Assembly: GCA_022709585.1 (NCBI GenBank)
Contig: JAKLIN010000018.1
Coordinates: 1 to 14,360 of the forward strand
Length of the DNA: 14,360 nt
Direction of reading: 5' to 3'
Source: Nanobdellota archaeon
GTDB lineage: Archaea > Nanobdellota > Nanobdellia > Pacearchaeales > GW2011-AR1
This document shows positions 1 to 4,655 of this stretch, one piece after another. Under the pieces are notes generated by a model, which worked only from the letters and a program-made list of their open reading frames with translations, was not told where the DNA came from and ran no database searches. Each line of letters starts with the position of its first letter. Position 1 is the stretch's first letter. A program made the translations under genes and the position numbers.

Positions 1-116
1 TTATTATTTATTGCTTTAAGCATCATTCGAGATTGCTTGGAAATTTCAGACTCCTCATTAAGTTTTCTATAAACTTTTTCTGATTCTGGAGAAAGAATTA
101 CTCTAACTTTTTTCAT
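1..116 (-). CDS. RelE/ParE-like toxin, 5' part only (runs off left edge)
   Basis: An ATG at 116-114 opens a minus-strand frame that stays open to the window edge. Its 38 complete codons are identical in DNA and protein to the start of the RelE-like toxin at 3966-4313, including the N-terminal segment MKKVRVILSPESEKVYRKL. Only the N-terminal strand and first helices are visible, so whether the gene is intact cannot be judged. Unlike the full copy, it is not preceded by the winged-helix antitoxin. Only that gene's last 16 codons remain upstream, inside the repeat, followed by unrelated DNA. If the arrangement is real, this is a toxin start separated from its partner. Confidence 0.6.
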   Translation of the reverse strand, partial: MKKVRVILSPESEKVYRKLNEESEISKQSRMMLKAINN

Positions 117-163
117 AATTCCATGCCTTGGTAAATTGATTTTTTTAAATTCAAATTACTATT
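1..163. repeat. Direct repeat, left copy (162/163 identical to 4198-4360)
   Basis: Bases 1-163 match 4198-4360 with one difference, T at 128 against C at 4325. The match begins at the window edge, so the repeat may be longer. It ends abruptly at 163/164, where both sides become unrelated. It carries the first 38 codons of a RelE-like toxin gene and the last codons of the winged-helix antitoxin gene that precedes it in the right copy. The single difference is silent in that antitoxin frame (a glutamine codon). This could be a real duplication, a gene-conversion tract, or an assembly product of a multi-copy toxin gene. Confidence 0.97.
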
Positions 164-258
164 GCAACAACAATCAAAAGAAATATTAAAACTTTTACAG
201 CTTTTGTTTTATTTTCTTTTTCAGAGATATTTTTAGAAATCTTGTGCGTATTTTTCAT
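151..258 (-). CDS. Possible 35-residue single-pass membrane protein
   Basis: A short minus-strand frame starts at ATG 258-256 and ends at TGA 153-151. The N-terminal 21 residues are polar and lysine-rich (MKNTHKISKNISEKENKTK). The C-terminal half is a hydrophobic stretch containing VLIFLLIVVAIVI, long enough to enter or span a membrane with the C-terminus at the far side. Upstream are a TATA-like octamer at 303-310 and a GAGG at 273-270, eleven bases before the ATG, one of few Shine-Dalgarno-like motifs in the window. The last four codons, including the stop, lie inside the 163-base repeat, so the natural C-terminus may have been changed when the junction formed. It matches no family I recognise. 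It could be a chance frame, but the promoter, binding site and membrane pattern agree. Confidence 0.42.
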   Translation of the reverse strand: MKNTHKISKNISEKENKTKAVKVLIFLLIVVAIVI

Positions 259-302
259 CTCTTTTTCATCCTCGTTTGGTTTTATTTAATAACCAAATCG
301 GT

Positions 303-310
303 TTTATAAA
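303..310 (-). promoter_or_regulatory. TATA box for the small membrane protein
   Basis: The octamer TTTATAAA lies on the minus strand. With the spacing seen elsewhere in the window, transcription would begin near 281, giving a leader of about 23 bases before the ATG at 258. That leader contains the GAGG motif, so this transcript would be leadered, unlike most here. Confidence 0.5.
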
Positions 311-330
311 TATTATGTACCTCTTAAGAT

Positions 331-356
331 AAAAAAAGAAACGTTAAGTAAAAAAT
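331..356 (-). terminator. Oligo-T terminator candidate after the metzincin gene
   Basis: Within 31 bases downstream of the lipoprotein stop, the minus strand has two T-runs: six T at 355-350 and seven T at 337-331. There is no GC-rich hairpin. Archaeal termination commonly uses such T-tracts. Confidence 0.5.
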
Positions 357-361
357 AAGAA

Positions 362-1690
362 TCAATACCCGACAGTTCCTTCTAATCCAAATTCCGTTTT
401 TAGAATATTTTTTCGATAGTCTATAGAGTTAGGATAAAGTCCCCCTGCGGTTCCAATAAATGTTGGTTCATTTGAAATACATGTTCCCTTTAAATCGAGA
501 GGTTGATAATCCATCTGGGTTGGAGGTGTATGCATTATTGATTCTGTTGTTGTAGGATGAGATGGGTAAGTAAGATGTCCCGCTTCATGTTTTAAAACAT
601 GTTCAAGCATTTCGTTACTAATATTTGTCGGATTCATTCTAACACTTCCTCCAATTGCTACTCTGGAATAAGGGCCCCAATCTTCTAAATAAGCTTCTCC
701 GATAGGAATATCTGTGTCGGGAATAACATGAATATTTCTTGAGCCAGGTGTGTAGGGTTCAGAAGGGTCAATTATAACTGGATAACTTGAAGCGTTTAGA
801 AATTCATCAATTTTATTTGAAGGATCAAGAACTAAGCTTTGCAGATATTCAGCTTGTTGTTGTGTGAATGTTCCATTTCCTGTTGGATTTTGTGTTAAAA
901 TCTTAAATCCTTGAAATCCCGTAGAATCAAATCTTGCAGGCAAACTTCCCCAAACTTCTTGTGCAAATTCAACAAAGCCTTCTAAGTCATTTGGCACAGC
1001 TCTTACAAGAACATTGGATTTGTCTTCGTTGGGAATTGAAGTTGTTCTAACAAAAGATTCTGGTGGTTTTCCTGCCTGAATTATTATTTTGTCATCGCCT
1101 TCATACTTTAACCAGTCAGCTGTCCAGAATCCATCTTCATCCGCAGTAACTTCTGTGATAAATGTTTTATCTGCTCTGTAGCATCTAACTTTTGCTCCTG
1201 CAAGAGGACTGTCTGTTTCACTATCTTCAATAACTCCCGAGAGATTAATATAATCTTCAACAATTTTGGGATTAACTTGGTAAGAAGCATAAACTTTGTC
1301 AGATAAAACTCCTTTGTTGCTTTCAACTTGAGCTTCTAAAGGAATATTCATTTGTTCATTTGTGAAATAAGTTAAGAAAACGTCAACAGGAATATTTGTT
1401 TGCAAAGGAAGGCTTGCGCCGAAATCTACAGGGCCTCTAAGATAATATTTGGAAATTTTATCCACAAGAGGGTCTCCTCCGATTGTTCCATCAACCTCGA
1501 TTTTATTTTCTTGTCCAGATTGAACTTGTGATTTTTCAACTGTTAAAATTGCAGTTGGTTTTGGCTTTTCAATAGGAGGTGTTCCGCAACCATTTGAGAA
1601 AAACATAGTTGCTCCTATAAGTCCTGCAGCGGCTATTCCTCTAGCTGTCTTCTTCACGCCTTGTACAAGATCTGTTAGGCTTTTTGTCAT
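362..1690 (-). CDS. Predicted lipoprotein with metzincin-type zinc protease site
   Basis: This 442-residue protein is predicted to be exported and anchored outside the cell. Residues 13-34 form a basic then hydrophobic signal followed by FSNGC; Cys35 is a lipobox-like attachment site, though Asn at -2 is not classic. Residues about 45-140 look beta-rich and Ig-like. Residues about 148-220 (SGVIEDSETDSPLAGAKV and following) resemble a carboxypeptidase regulatory-like fold. The catalytic part carries HEAGH at 368-372 with a third His at 378, then SIMH at 384-387. That is the metzincin layout HExxHxxxxxH plus a Met-turn, with Tyr375 where family members usually have Gly. The expected role is zinc-dependent cleavage of extracellular protein; the substrate is unknown. 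The start is supported by a TATA octamer at -29 to -22. The gene lies 53 bases after a small membrane protein on the same strand. Confidence 0.75.
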   Translation of the reverse strand: MTKSLTDLVQGVKKTARGIAAAGLIGATMFFSNGCGTPPIEKPKPTAILTVEKSQVQSGQENKIEVDGTIGGDPLVDKISKYYLRGPVDFGASLPLQTNIPVDVFLTYFTNEQMNIPLEAQVESNKGVLSDKVYASYQVNPKIVEDYINLSGVIEDSETDSPLAGAKVRCYRADKTFITEVTADEDGFWTADWLKYEGDDKIIIQAGKPPESFVRTTSIPNEDKSNVLVRAVPNDLEGFVEFAQEVWGSLPARFDSTGFQGFKILTQNPTGNGTFTQQQAEYLQSLVLDPSNKIDEFLNASSYPVIIDPSEPYTPGSRNIHVIPDTDIPIGEAYLEDWGPYSRVAIGGSVRMNPTNISNEMLEHVLKHEAGHLTYPSHPTTTESIMHTPPTQMDYQPLDLKGTCISNEPTFIGTAGGLYPNSIDYRKNILKTEFGLEGTVGY

Positions 1691-1711
1691 TCTTTTATAG
1701 TGAAACTCTTG

Positions 1712-1719
1712 TTTATAAT
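1712..1719 (-). promoter_or_regulatory. TATA box of the metzincin lipoprotein gene
   Basis: ATTATAAA on the minus strand occupies exactly -29 to -22 relative to the ATG at 1690. This predicts a leaderless transcript starting at or next to the ATG, although another gene ends just upstream at 1744. Confidence 0.6.
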
Positions 1720-1743
1720 ACTTTCGTGGAAGCAGGATTTAAA

Positions 1744-2103
1744 TTAATTTTTGTTTTCTGGAATTTCATAATCCTTGTAAAAAGGAAACTCTTCTCCGTA
1801 AGGAATATGAGGTGCGTAAGGGAAAGATTCCTGTTTTTTCAATTCAAATTCAGGATCAACCAGATAGTAAATATCTGGATTCTCTCTTTTCATTTCTTCT
1901 AAAACATAGTTGAGATTTTTTTCTTCAATCTGGTCGGAATCTAGTTGGATATACTGAGAATCTTTGATAAAAGAACTATCCTGGGTTTTTCCAGGCAAAA
2001 GCAAAGCCAGTCCAATCGCACCAACTGCAGTCACAATTTTTATTGCTCTGCTAGCTTTTTTTTCTAAAGAATCATTTGGGTTTGAAGGAAGTCTGTAAGG
2101 CAT
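1744..2103 (-). CDS. Small membrane-anchored or secreted protein, unknown function
   Basis: I do not recognise a family for this 119-residue protein. Residues 1-19 are polar and basic. Residues 20-38 (AIKIVTAVGAIGLALLLPG) form one hydrophobic segment that can act as a signal anchor. The remainder is acidic and polar, and ends in a Tyr/Pro/Phe/Glu-rich tail (95-119). With the N-terminus inside, the tail would face outward. There are no cysteines and no lipobox. It lies 53 bases upstream of the metzincin lipoprotein, on the same strand and with a similar N-terminal layout (basic residues, then Ala/Gly-rich hydrophobic). The two may work at the same surface, but this is only context. A TATA box at 2141-2148 would give a 16-base leader. 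Confidence 0.65.
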   Translation of the reverse strand: MPYRLPSNPNDSLEKKASRAIKIVTAVGAIGLALLLPGKTQDSSFIKDSQYIQLDSDQIEEKNLNYVLEEMKRENPDIYYLVDPEFELKKQESFPYAPHIPYGEEFPFYKDYEIPENKN

Positions 2104-2140
2104 TTTGATTAAATAATACTTAATTGGCAGTAGTTAGAAA

Positions 2141-2148
2141 TATTTAAA
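2141..2148 (-). promoter_or_regulatory. TATA box for the 119-residue protein gene
   Basis: TTTAAATA on the minus strand, 38-45 bases upstream of the ATG at 2103. With the usual spacing, the transcript would start near 2119. It shares a 149-base intergenic region with the divergent phosphatase promoter. Confidence 0.5.
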
Positions 2149-2223
2149 GATTTATGAAAATCAAAAGTTAATTCTCCAAAATCCGAATGGAAGTTAATTC
2201 AATAACATTTGTATATTAGAAGA

Positions 2224-2231
2224 TTATTTAA
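2224..2231 (+). promoter_or_regulatory. TATA-like box for the phosphatase gene
   Basis: TTATTTAA occupies -29 to -22 relative to the ATG at 2253, fitting a leaderless transcript. The region is AT-rich, so the exact box is less certain than at TTTATAAA sites. Confidence 0.45.
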
Positions 2232-2252
2232 ACAAAAATCATTTTAAATAAT

Positions 2253-2858
2253 ATGCTTAAAATATACTTACTCCGTCACGCAGAATCAACTGCAAATGAG
2301 CAAAAATCTTTTTCTGGTTCAGACTTAAATCCCCAGCTAAGTGAAAAAGGACTTTCTCAATTAGATAAAATTTCTTCTTTGTTCAAAAACAAGAAAATTT
2401 CAGGAGTTTACTGCAGCCCATTAAGTCGCTCTATTCAAACAGCCAAATTCATTTCCGACTCTTTAAATTTGAAATTAGTTTTAGATCCAAGACTTTCCGA
2501 ATTAAAGATAGGTGACTGGATTCATGGGACCGAAAACCCTCTTGTTAAATGGATGAATTATTATAATGAAGAAAAGTCCAAGGGAATTCCTAGAAAAAAT
2601 ATCCGTCCACCAAAAGGAGAAAACAGTTGGGATCATATGAAAAGATTAGCTTCTTTTTTAGAAGAAATCAAAAAGATAGAAGGAGAATTAATTGTTATTG
2701 CGCATTCTGGAACAAATAAAGTTTTATTGGGAATGATAACCGGAAAAGATCCAGATGAATTTTATACTCTTCCTCAAGAGAATGGTTGTTTAAATGAGTT
2801 ATATTTTGACGGAAAAACTTGGGAAGTAACTAAAATAAATGATACATCTCATCTTTGA
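2253..2858 (+). CDS. Histidine phosphatase superfamily protein (phosphoglycerate mutase-like)
   Basis: A 201-residue cytoplasmic protein of the histidine phosphatase branch 1 type. The N-terminal LLRHAEST gives the RH signature, with His9 as the predicted phospho-acceptor and Arg8 in the phosphate pocket. SPLSR at 55-59 supplies a second pocket arginine, the Glu in LSEL (83) is the likely proton donor, and IAHSG at 149-153 supplies the second catalytic histidine (His151). Length is normal for single-domain members such as cofactor-dependent phosphoglycerate mutases, alpha-ribazole phosphatases and broad phosphatases. The substrate cannot be read from sequence, and I would not call it a glycolytic mutase. 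It is one of three plus-strand genes here and has its own promoter. Confidence 0.9.
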   Translation: MLKIYLLRHAESTANEQKSFSGSDLNPQLSEKGLSQLDKISSLFKNKKISGVYCSPLSRSIQTAKFISDSLNLKLVLDPRLSELKIGDWIHGTENPLVKWMNYYNEEKSKGIPRKNIRPPKGENSWDHMKRLASFLEEIKKIEGELIVIAHSGTNKVLLGMITGKDPDEFYTLPQENGCLNELYFDGKTWEVTKINDTSHL

Positions 2859-2897
2859 TAGGGGCTCTTCTCTATTTTAAATAGCTCTTTCAAAAAA

Positions 2898-2905
2898 TTT
2901 ATAAA
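2898..2905 (+). promoter_or_regulatory. TATA box of the antitoxin/MazF operon
   Basis: TTTATAAA occupies exactly -29 to -22 from the antitoxin ATG at 2927, predicting a leaderless mRNA. Its last three bases are shared with the inverted repeat downstream. Confidence 0.7.
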
Positions 2906-2925
2906 CTATAGAATAACTATAGTTT
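2903..2925. promoter_or_regulatory. Inverted-repeat operator candidate for the MazF operon
   Basis: A perfect inverted repeat has nine-base arms AAACTATAG and CTATAGTTT separated by AATAA. It fills the gap between the TATA box and the antitoxin ATG, covering the predicted transcription start. RHH antitoxins usually bind such palindromes to repress their own operon, so this is the likely autoregulatory site. Confidence 0.65.
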
Positions 2926-2926
2926 T

Positions 2927-3157
2927 ATGGTAACAACAATCCAAGTTCATGAAAGAGTAAAGCTAGCCTTGGATAGAATAAAATCTCCTAAGGAAACTTA
3001 CGAGGAAGTAATTCTTAATTTGATGAATGCAGTAGAATCTCAAAAAAGAAAACAACAAGATTTATTGATTGAAGGATGCAAAGCGCTCGCGCAAGAAAAC
3101 AAAAAAATTACTCGCGAATTTGAAAGAATTGAAGAATTAAAAAACTGGGAATGGTAA
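2927..3157 (+). CDS. Ribbon-helix-helix type antitoxin, partner of MazF
   Basis: A 76-residue protein. Residues 1-34 (MVTTIQVHERVKLALDRI, then SPKETYEEVILNLMN) fit a ribbon-helix-helix DNA-binding fold: a short beta strand of alternating residues, then two helices. Residues 37-76 are highly charged and helical, ending in LKNWEW; such tails usually wrap around the toxin. It stops three bases before the MazF start, so the two are co-transcribed and probably translationally linked. Expected role: neutralise MazF and, with it, repress the promoter through the inverted repeat at 2903-2925. The fold is inferred from pattern, not from a strong family motif. RHH antitoxins also occur with VapC toxins. 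Confidence 0.75.
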   Translation: MVTTIQVHERVKLALDRIKSPKETYEEVILNLMNAVESQKRKQQDLLIEGCKALAQENKKITREFERIEELKNWEW

Positions 3158-3160
3158 AAA

Positions 3161-3508
3161 ATGATTAAAATCGCTCGAGGGGATATCTTTTTAGCAGATC
3201 TGCAACCCGTGAAAGGGCACGAACAAGGTGGAATCAGGCCGGTTTTAGTGATACAAAATAACACCTCCAATGAACATTCTCCTGTTGTGATTATCGCTGC
3301 AATAACTTCTAAAATTTTTACAAAAGAATTTCCCACCAATGTATTCATTTCAAAAAAAGACTCCAACTTGGAAAAAGATTCAACTATTTTGCTAAATCAA
3401 ATAAGAACCTTAGATAAAATCAGATTAATAAAAAAGATTTCTTCATTGGACTTTCATTTAATGAGCAAGGTTAATCTCGCTTTGAAAGTAAGTTTAGGGT
3501 TAATTTAA
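3161..3508 (+). CDS. mazF: MazF/PemK-type endoribonuclease toxin
   Basis: A 115-residue toxin closely resembling the Bacillus MazF pattern. RGDIFLADL (6-14) forms the first strand. GHEQGGIRPVLVIQN (19-33) holds the conserved EQGG-x-RP loop with Arg26. SPVVIIAAITSK (40-51) holds Thr49, and PTNVFI (58-63) follows. STILLNQIRTLDKIRL (74-89) is the conserved late motif. Arg26 and Thr49 sit where the known catalytic Arg and Thr of Bacillus MazF lie. It is a sequence-specific, ribosome-independent mRNA interferase, inhibited by the upstream antitoxin. All key residues and full length are present, so it appears active. It ends close to a convergent minus-strand gene (stop at 3538). Confidence 0.93.
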   Translation: MIKIARGDIFLADLQPVKGHEQGGIRPVLVIQNNTSNEHSPVVIIAAITSKIFTKEFPTNVFISKKDSNLEKDSTILLNQIRTLDKIRLIKKISSLDFHLMSKVNLALKVSLGLI

Positions 3509-3537
3509 TTTTCTTCTTAATTCGTTTCTAAAATAAT

Positions 3538-3969
3538 TTATAACACTCTCGTGTCGAGACTGGAACAGTTCTTCAGCTTCTCTTTTTTGCAGATTTCAAC
3601 TAACTCTTGCTTGGTTTTAACCCAAGTTATTTTGTCTTTGAACTCTTCATAATAAACTCTTATTTTATGAAATTGAGTTATCGTTTTGTTGTAAGCAAAT
3701 TGATAATTATCTCCTTTCTCCGCATTAATATTCACTTCGTAAACATAGCCAATTTTTGCAGGCTCAAAATTTCCAACAATAATCAGTTTTTCTGGAGGAA
3801 GAGCAAAAGCAGTTTTGCCTTTCAAAGATTTTCCAAAAGCATAAAGTGCAGCTTGAACAAAACTATCTGTGAAAAAAATCGCTTTCTGATTTTCAAAATC
3901 AGTTTCACCTACTGCTAATTGAGGTTTAAGTGTCTTCAAATCTTTTGGTGAGCCGTGATAAAGTTTCAT
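3538..3969 (-). CDS. Possible ADP-ribosyltransferase-like protein, third gene of a RelE-type operon
   Basis: A 143-residue protein with no certain family. The start MKLYHGSP places YHG at residues 4-6, the kind of His/Gly strand found at the NAD site of ADP-ribosyltransferases. AIFFTDSFVQAALYAFG at 30-46 resembles the next conserved strand and helix (aromatic, Ser/Thr-Asp, then a helix lining the pocket). I cannot place the third catalytic residue with confidence; YVYEVN at 75-80 or YYEEF at 106-110 are options. Its ATG overlaps the RelE-like stop as ATGA, so it is the last gene of a coupled three-gene unit. It could be a second toxin, an accessory modifier or a neutralising enzyme. The operon link is firm; the enzyme call is tentative. 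Confidence 0.45.
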   Translation of the reverse strand: MKLYHGSPKDLKTLKPQLAVGETDFENQKAIFFTDSFVQAALYAFGKSLKGKTAFALPPEKLIIVGNFEPAKIGYVYEVNINAEKGDNYQFAYNKTITQFHKIRVYYEEFKDKITWVKTKQELVEICKKEKLKNCSSLDTRVL

Positions 3970-4313
3970 TTTTTGTAACCAAATTTTTTGTTGTAATCCT
4001 TGTGATTAAATATCTCTAAAATAAAAGTGACGATTTCAATTTCGCCATTATTTGTTAAAGTGTAAATCATTCTCCAAAATCCAGGCAACTCCACTCTGAA
4101 AAGATTATTTACAGAATATTTTTTCTTGTATTCTTCAGGAATTAAATTTTTAGCAATAGGTTCACCATAATGAATATTATCTTTGATTAAGCTTATTTTA
4201 TTATTTATTGCTTTAAGCATCATTCGAGATTGCTTGGAAATTTCAGACTCCTCATTAAGTTTTCTATAAACTTTTTCTGATTCTGGAGAAAGAATTACTC
4301 TAACTTTTTTCAT
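3966..4313 (-). CDS. RelE/ParE-family toxin
   Basis: A 115-residue protein with the RelE/ParE layout: an N-terminal strand (KKVRVILSPE), a helical hairpin at about 11-46, then the C-terminal beta sheet LFRVELPGFWRMIYTL (71-86) and IEIVTFILEIFNHKDYNKKFGY (92-113, given here as two adjacent strands). Arg73, Arg81, Tyr84, His104, Tyr107 and Tyr113 are in positions used by RelE-like toxins for RNA contact or catalysis. Expected role: ribosome-dependent mRNA cleavage, or gyrase inhibition if it belongs to the ParE side. The ATG overlaps the upstream antitoxin stop (ATGA), and its own stop overlaps the next gene in the same way. The first 116 bases recur at the left window edge. Confidence 0.85.
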   Translation of the reverse strand: MKKVRVILSPESEKVYRKLNEESEISKQSRMMLKAINNKISLIKDNIHYGEPIAKNLIPEEYKKKYSVNNLFRVELPGFWRMIYTLTNNGEIEIVTFILEIFNHKDYNKKFGYKK

Positions 4314-4360
4314 AATTCCATGCCCTGGTAAATTGATTTTTTTAAATTCAAATTACTATT
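4198..4360. repeat. Direct repeat, right copy (162/163 identical to 1-163)
   Basis: This copy spans the last 16 codons of the winged-helix antitoxin and the first 38 codons of the RelE-like toxin. It lies inside the intact three-gene operon, whereas the left copy lies next to unrelated DNA at 164, so this is probably the original context. Homologous recombination between the two copies would remove about 4.2 kb. Confidence 0.97.
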
Positions 4361-4585
4361 TTGAATCCAGGTAATGCCTTTCAGACTAACCGCAATTTTA
4401 TTGCTCTTTTCAAGATATTCCAAAATAACTTTAAGAGTGTTATGATTAACTTGCTTAGGCAAATTTCTTTTTATCTGAGGAATAGAAACAACACTTTCAT
4501 TTAATTTTTGGATAGTTTCTTCTACCATTATCACCGTATTAAGTGTTGGCCAATGAATTTCTTTTTGTTTTTCTGTTTGCAACAT
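4310..4585 (-). CDS. Winged-helix DNA-binding protein, probable antitoxin of the RelE-like toxin
   Basis: A 91-residue protein from ATG 4585. A TTG two codons earlier, at 4591, would add two residues, but the ATG is preferred. Residues 11-75 (from HWPTLNTVIMVEETI to KIAVSLKGITWI) read as a winged helix-turn-helix: helix 14-28, a short helix at 34-41 (SIPQIKRN), a recognition helix at about 47-60 (VNHNTLKVILEYLEKS), and a wing at 63-74. The tail 75-91 is polar and probably contacts the toxin. Its TGA overlaps the toxin ATG by four bases, the usual coupling of an antitoxin with its toxin. A palindrome at 4599-4614 is a likely site for autoregulation. A winged-helix partner is less common for RelE than RHH, AbrB or Xre types. 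Confidence 0.75.
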   Translation of the reverse strand: MLQTEKQKEIHWPTLNTVIMVEETIQKLNESVVSIPQIKRNLPKQVNHNTLKVILEYLEKSNKIAVSLKGITWIQNSNLNLKKSIYQGMEL

Positions 4586-4598
4586 TTTCAATTAAATA

Positions 4599-4614
4599 GT
4601 TATTAGTTAATAAC
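4599..4614. promoter_or_regulatory. Palindromic operator candidate for the three-gene toxin operon
   Basis: GTTATTA-GT-TAATAAC is a perfect inverted repeat with seven-base arms and a two-base spacer. It lies between the TATA box and the antitoxin ATG and covers the predicted transcription start near 4610, a position suited to repression by the winged-helix protein. Confidence 0.6.
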
Positions 4615-4631
4615 AAAATGATATCAAATAG

Positions 4632-4639
4632 TATTTAAA
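4632..4639 (-). promoter_or_regulatory. TATA box of the three-gene toxin operon
   Basis: TTTAAATA on the minus strand predicts a start near 4610 and a leader of about 25 bases before ATG 4585. It lies only 16 bases past the rtcB stop, so some rtcB read-through is possible. Confidence 0.55.
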
Positions 4640-4655
4640 TAACTTTTGTTAGAGT

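Noticed and set aside
1684..1902. Plus-strand frame of 72 codons at the gap between the two surface protein genes
   Set aside because: It runs antisense to the 119-residue gene, has no promoter, and its composition (Phe/Ile/Arg-rich) is that of an antisense shadow.
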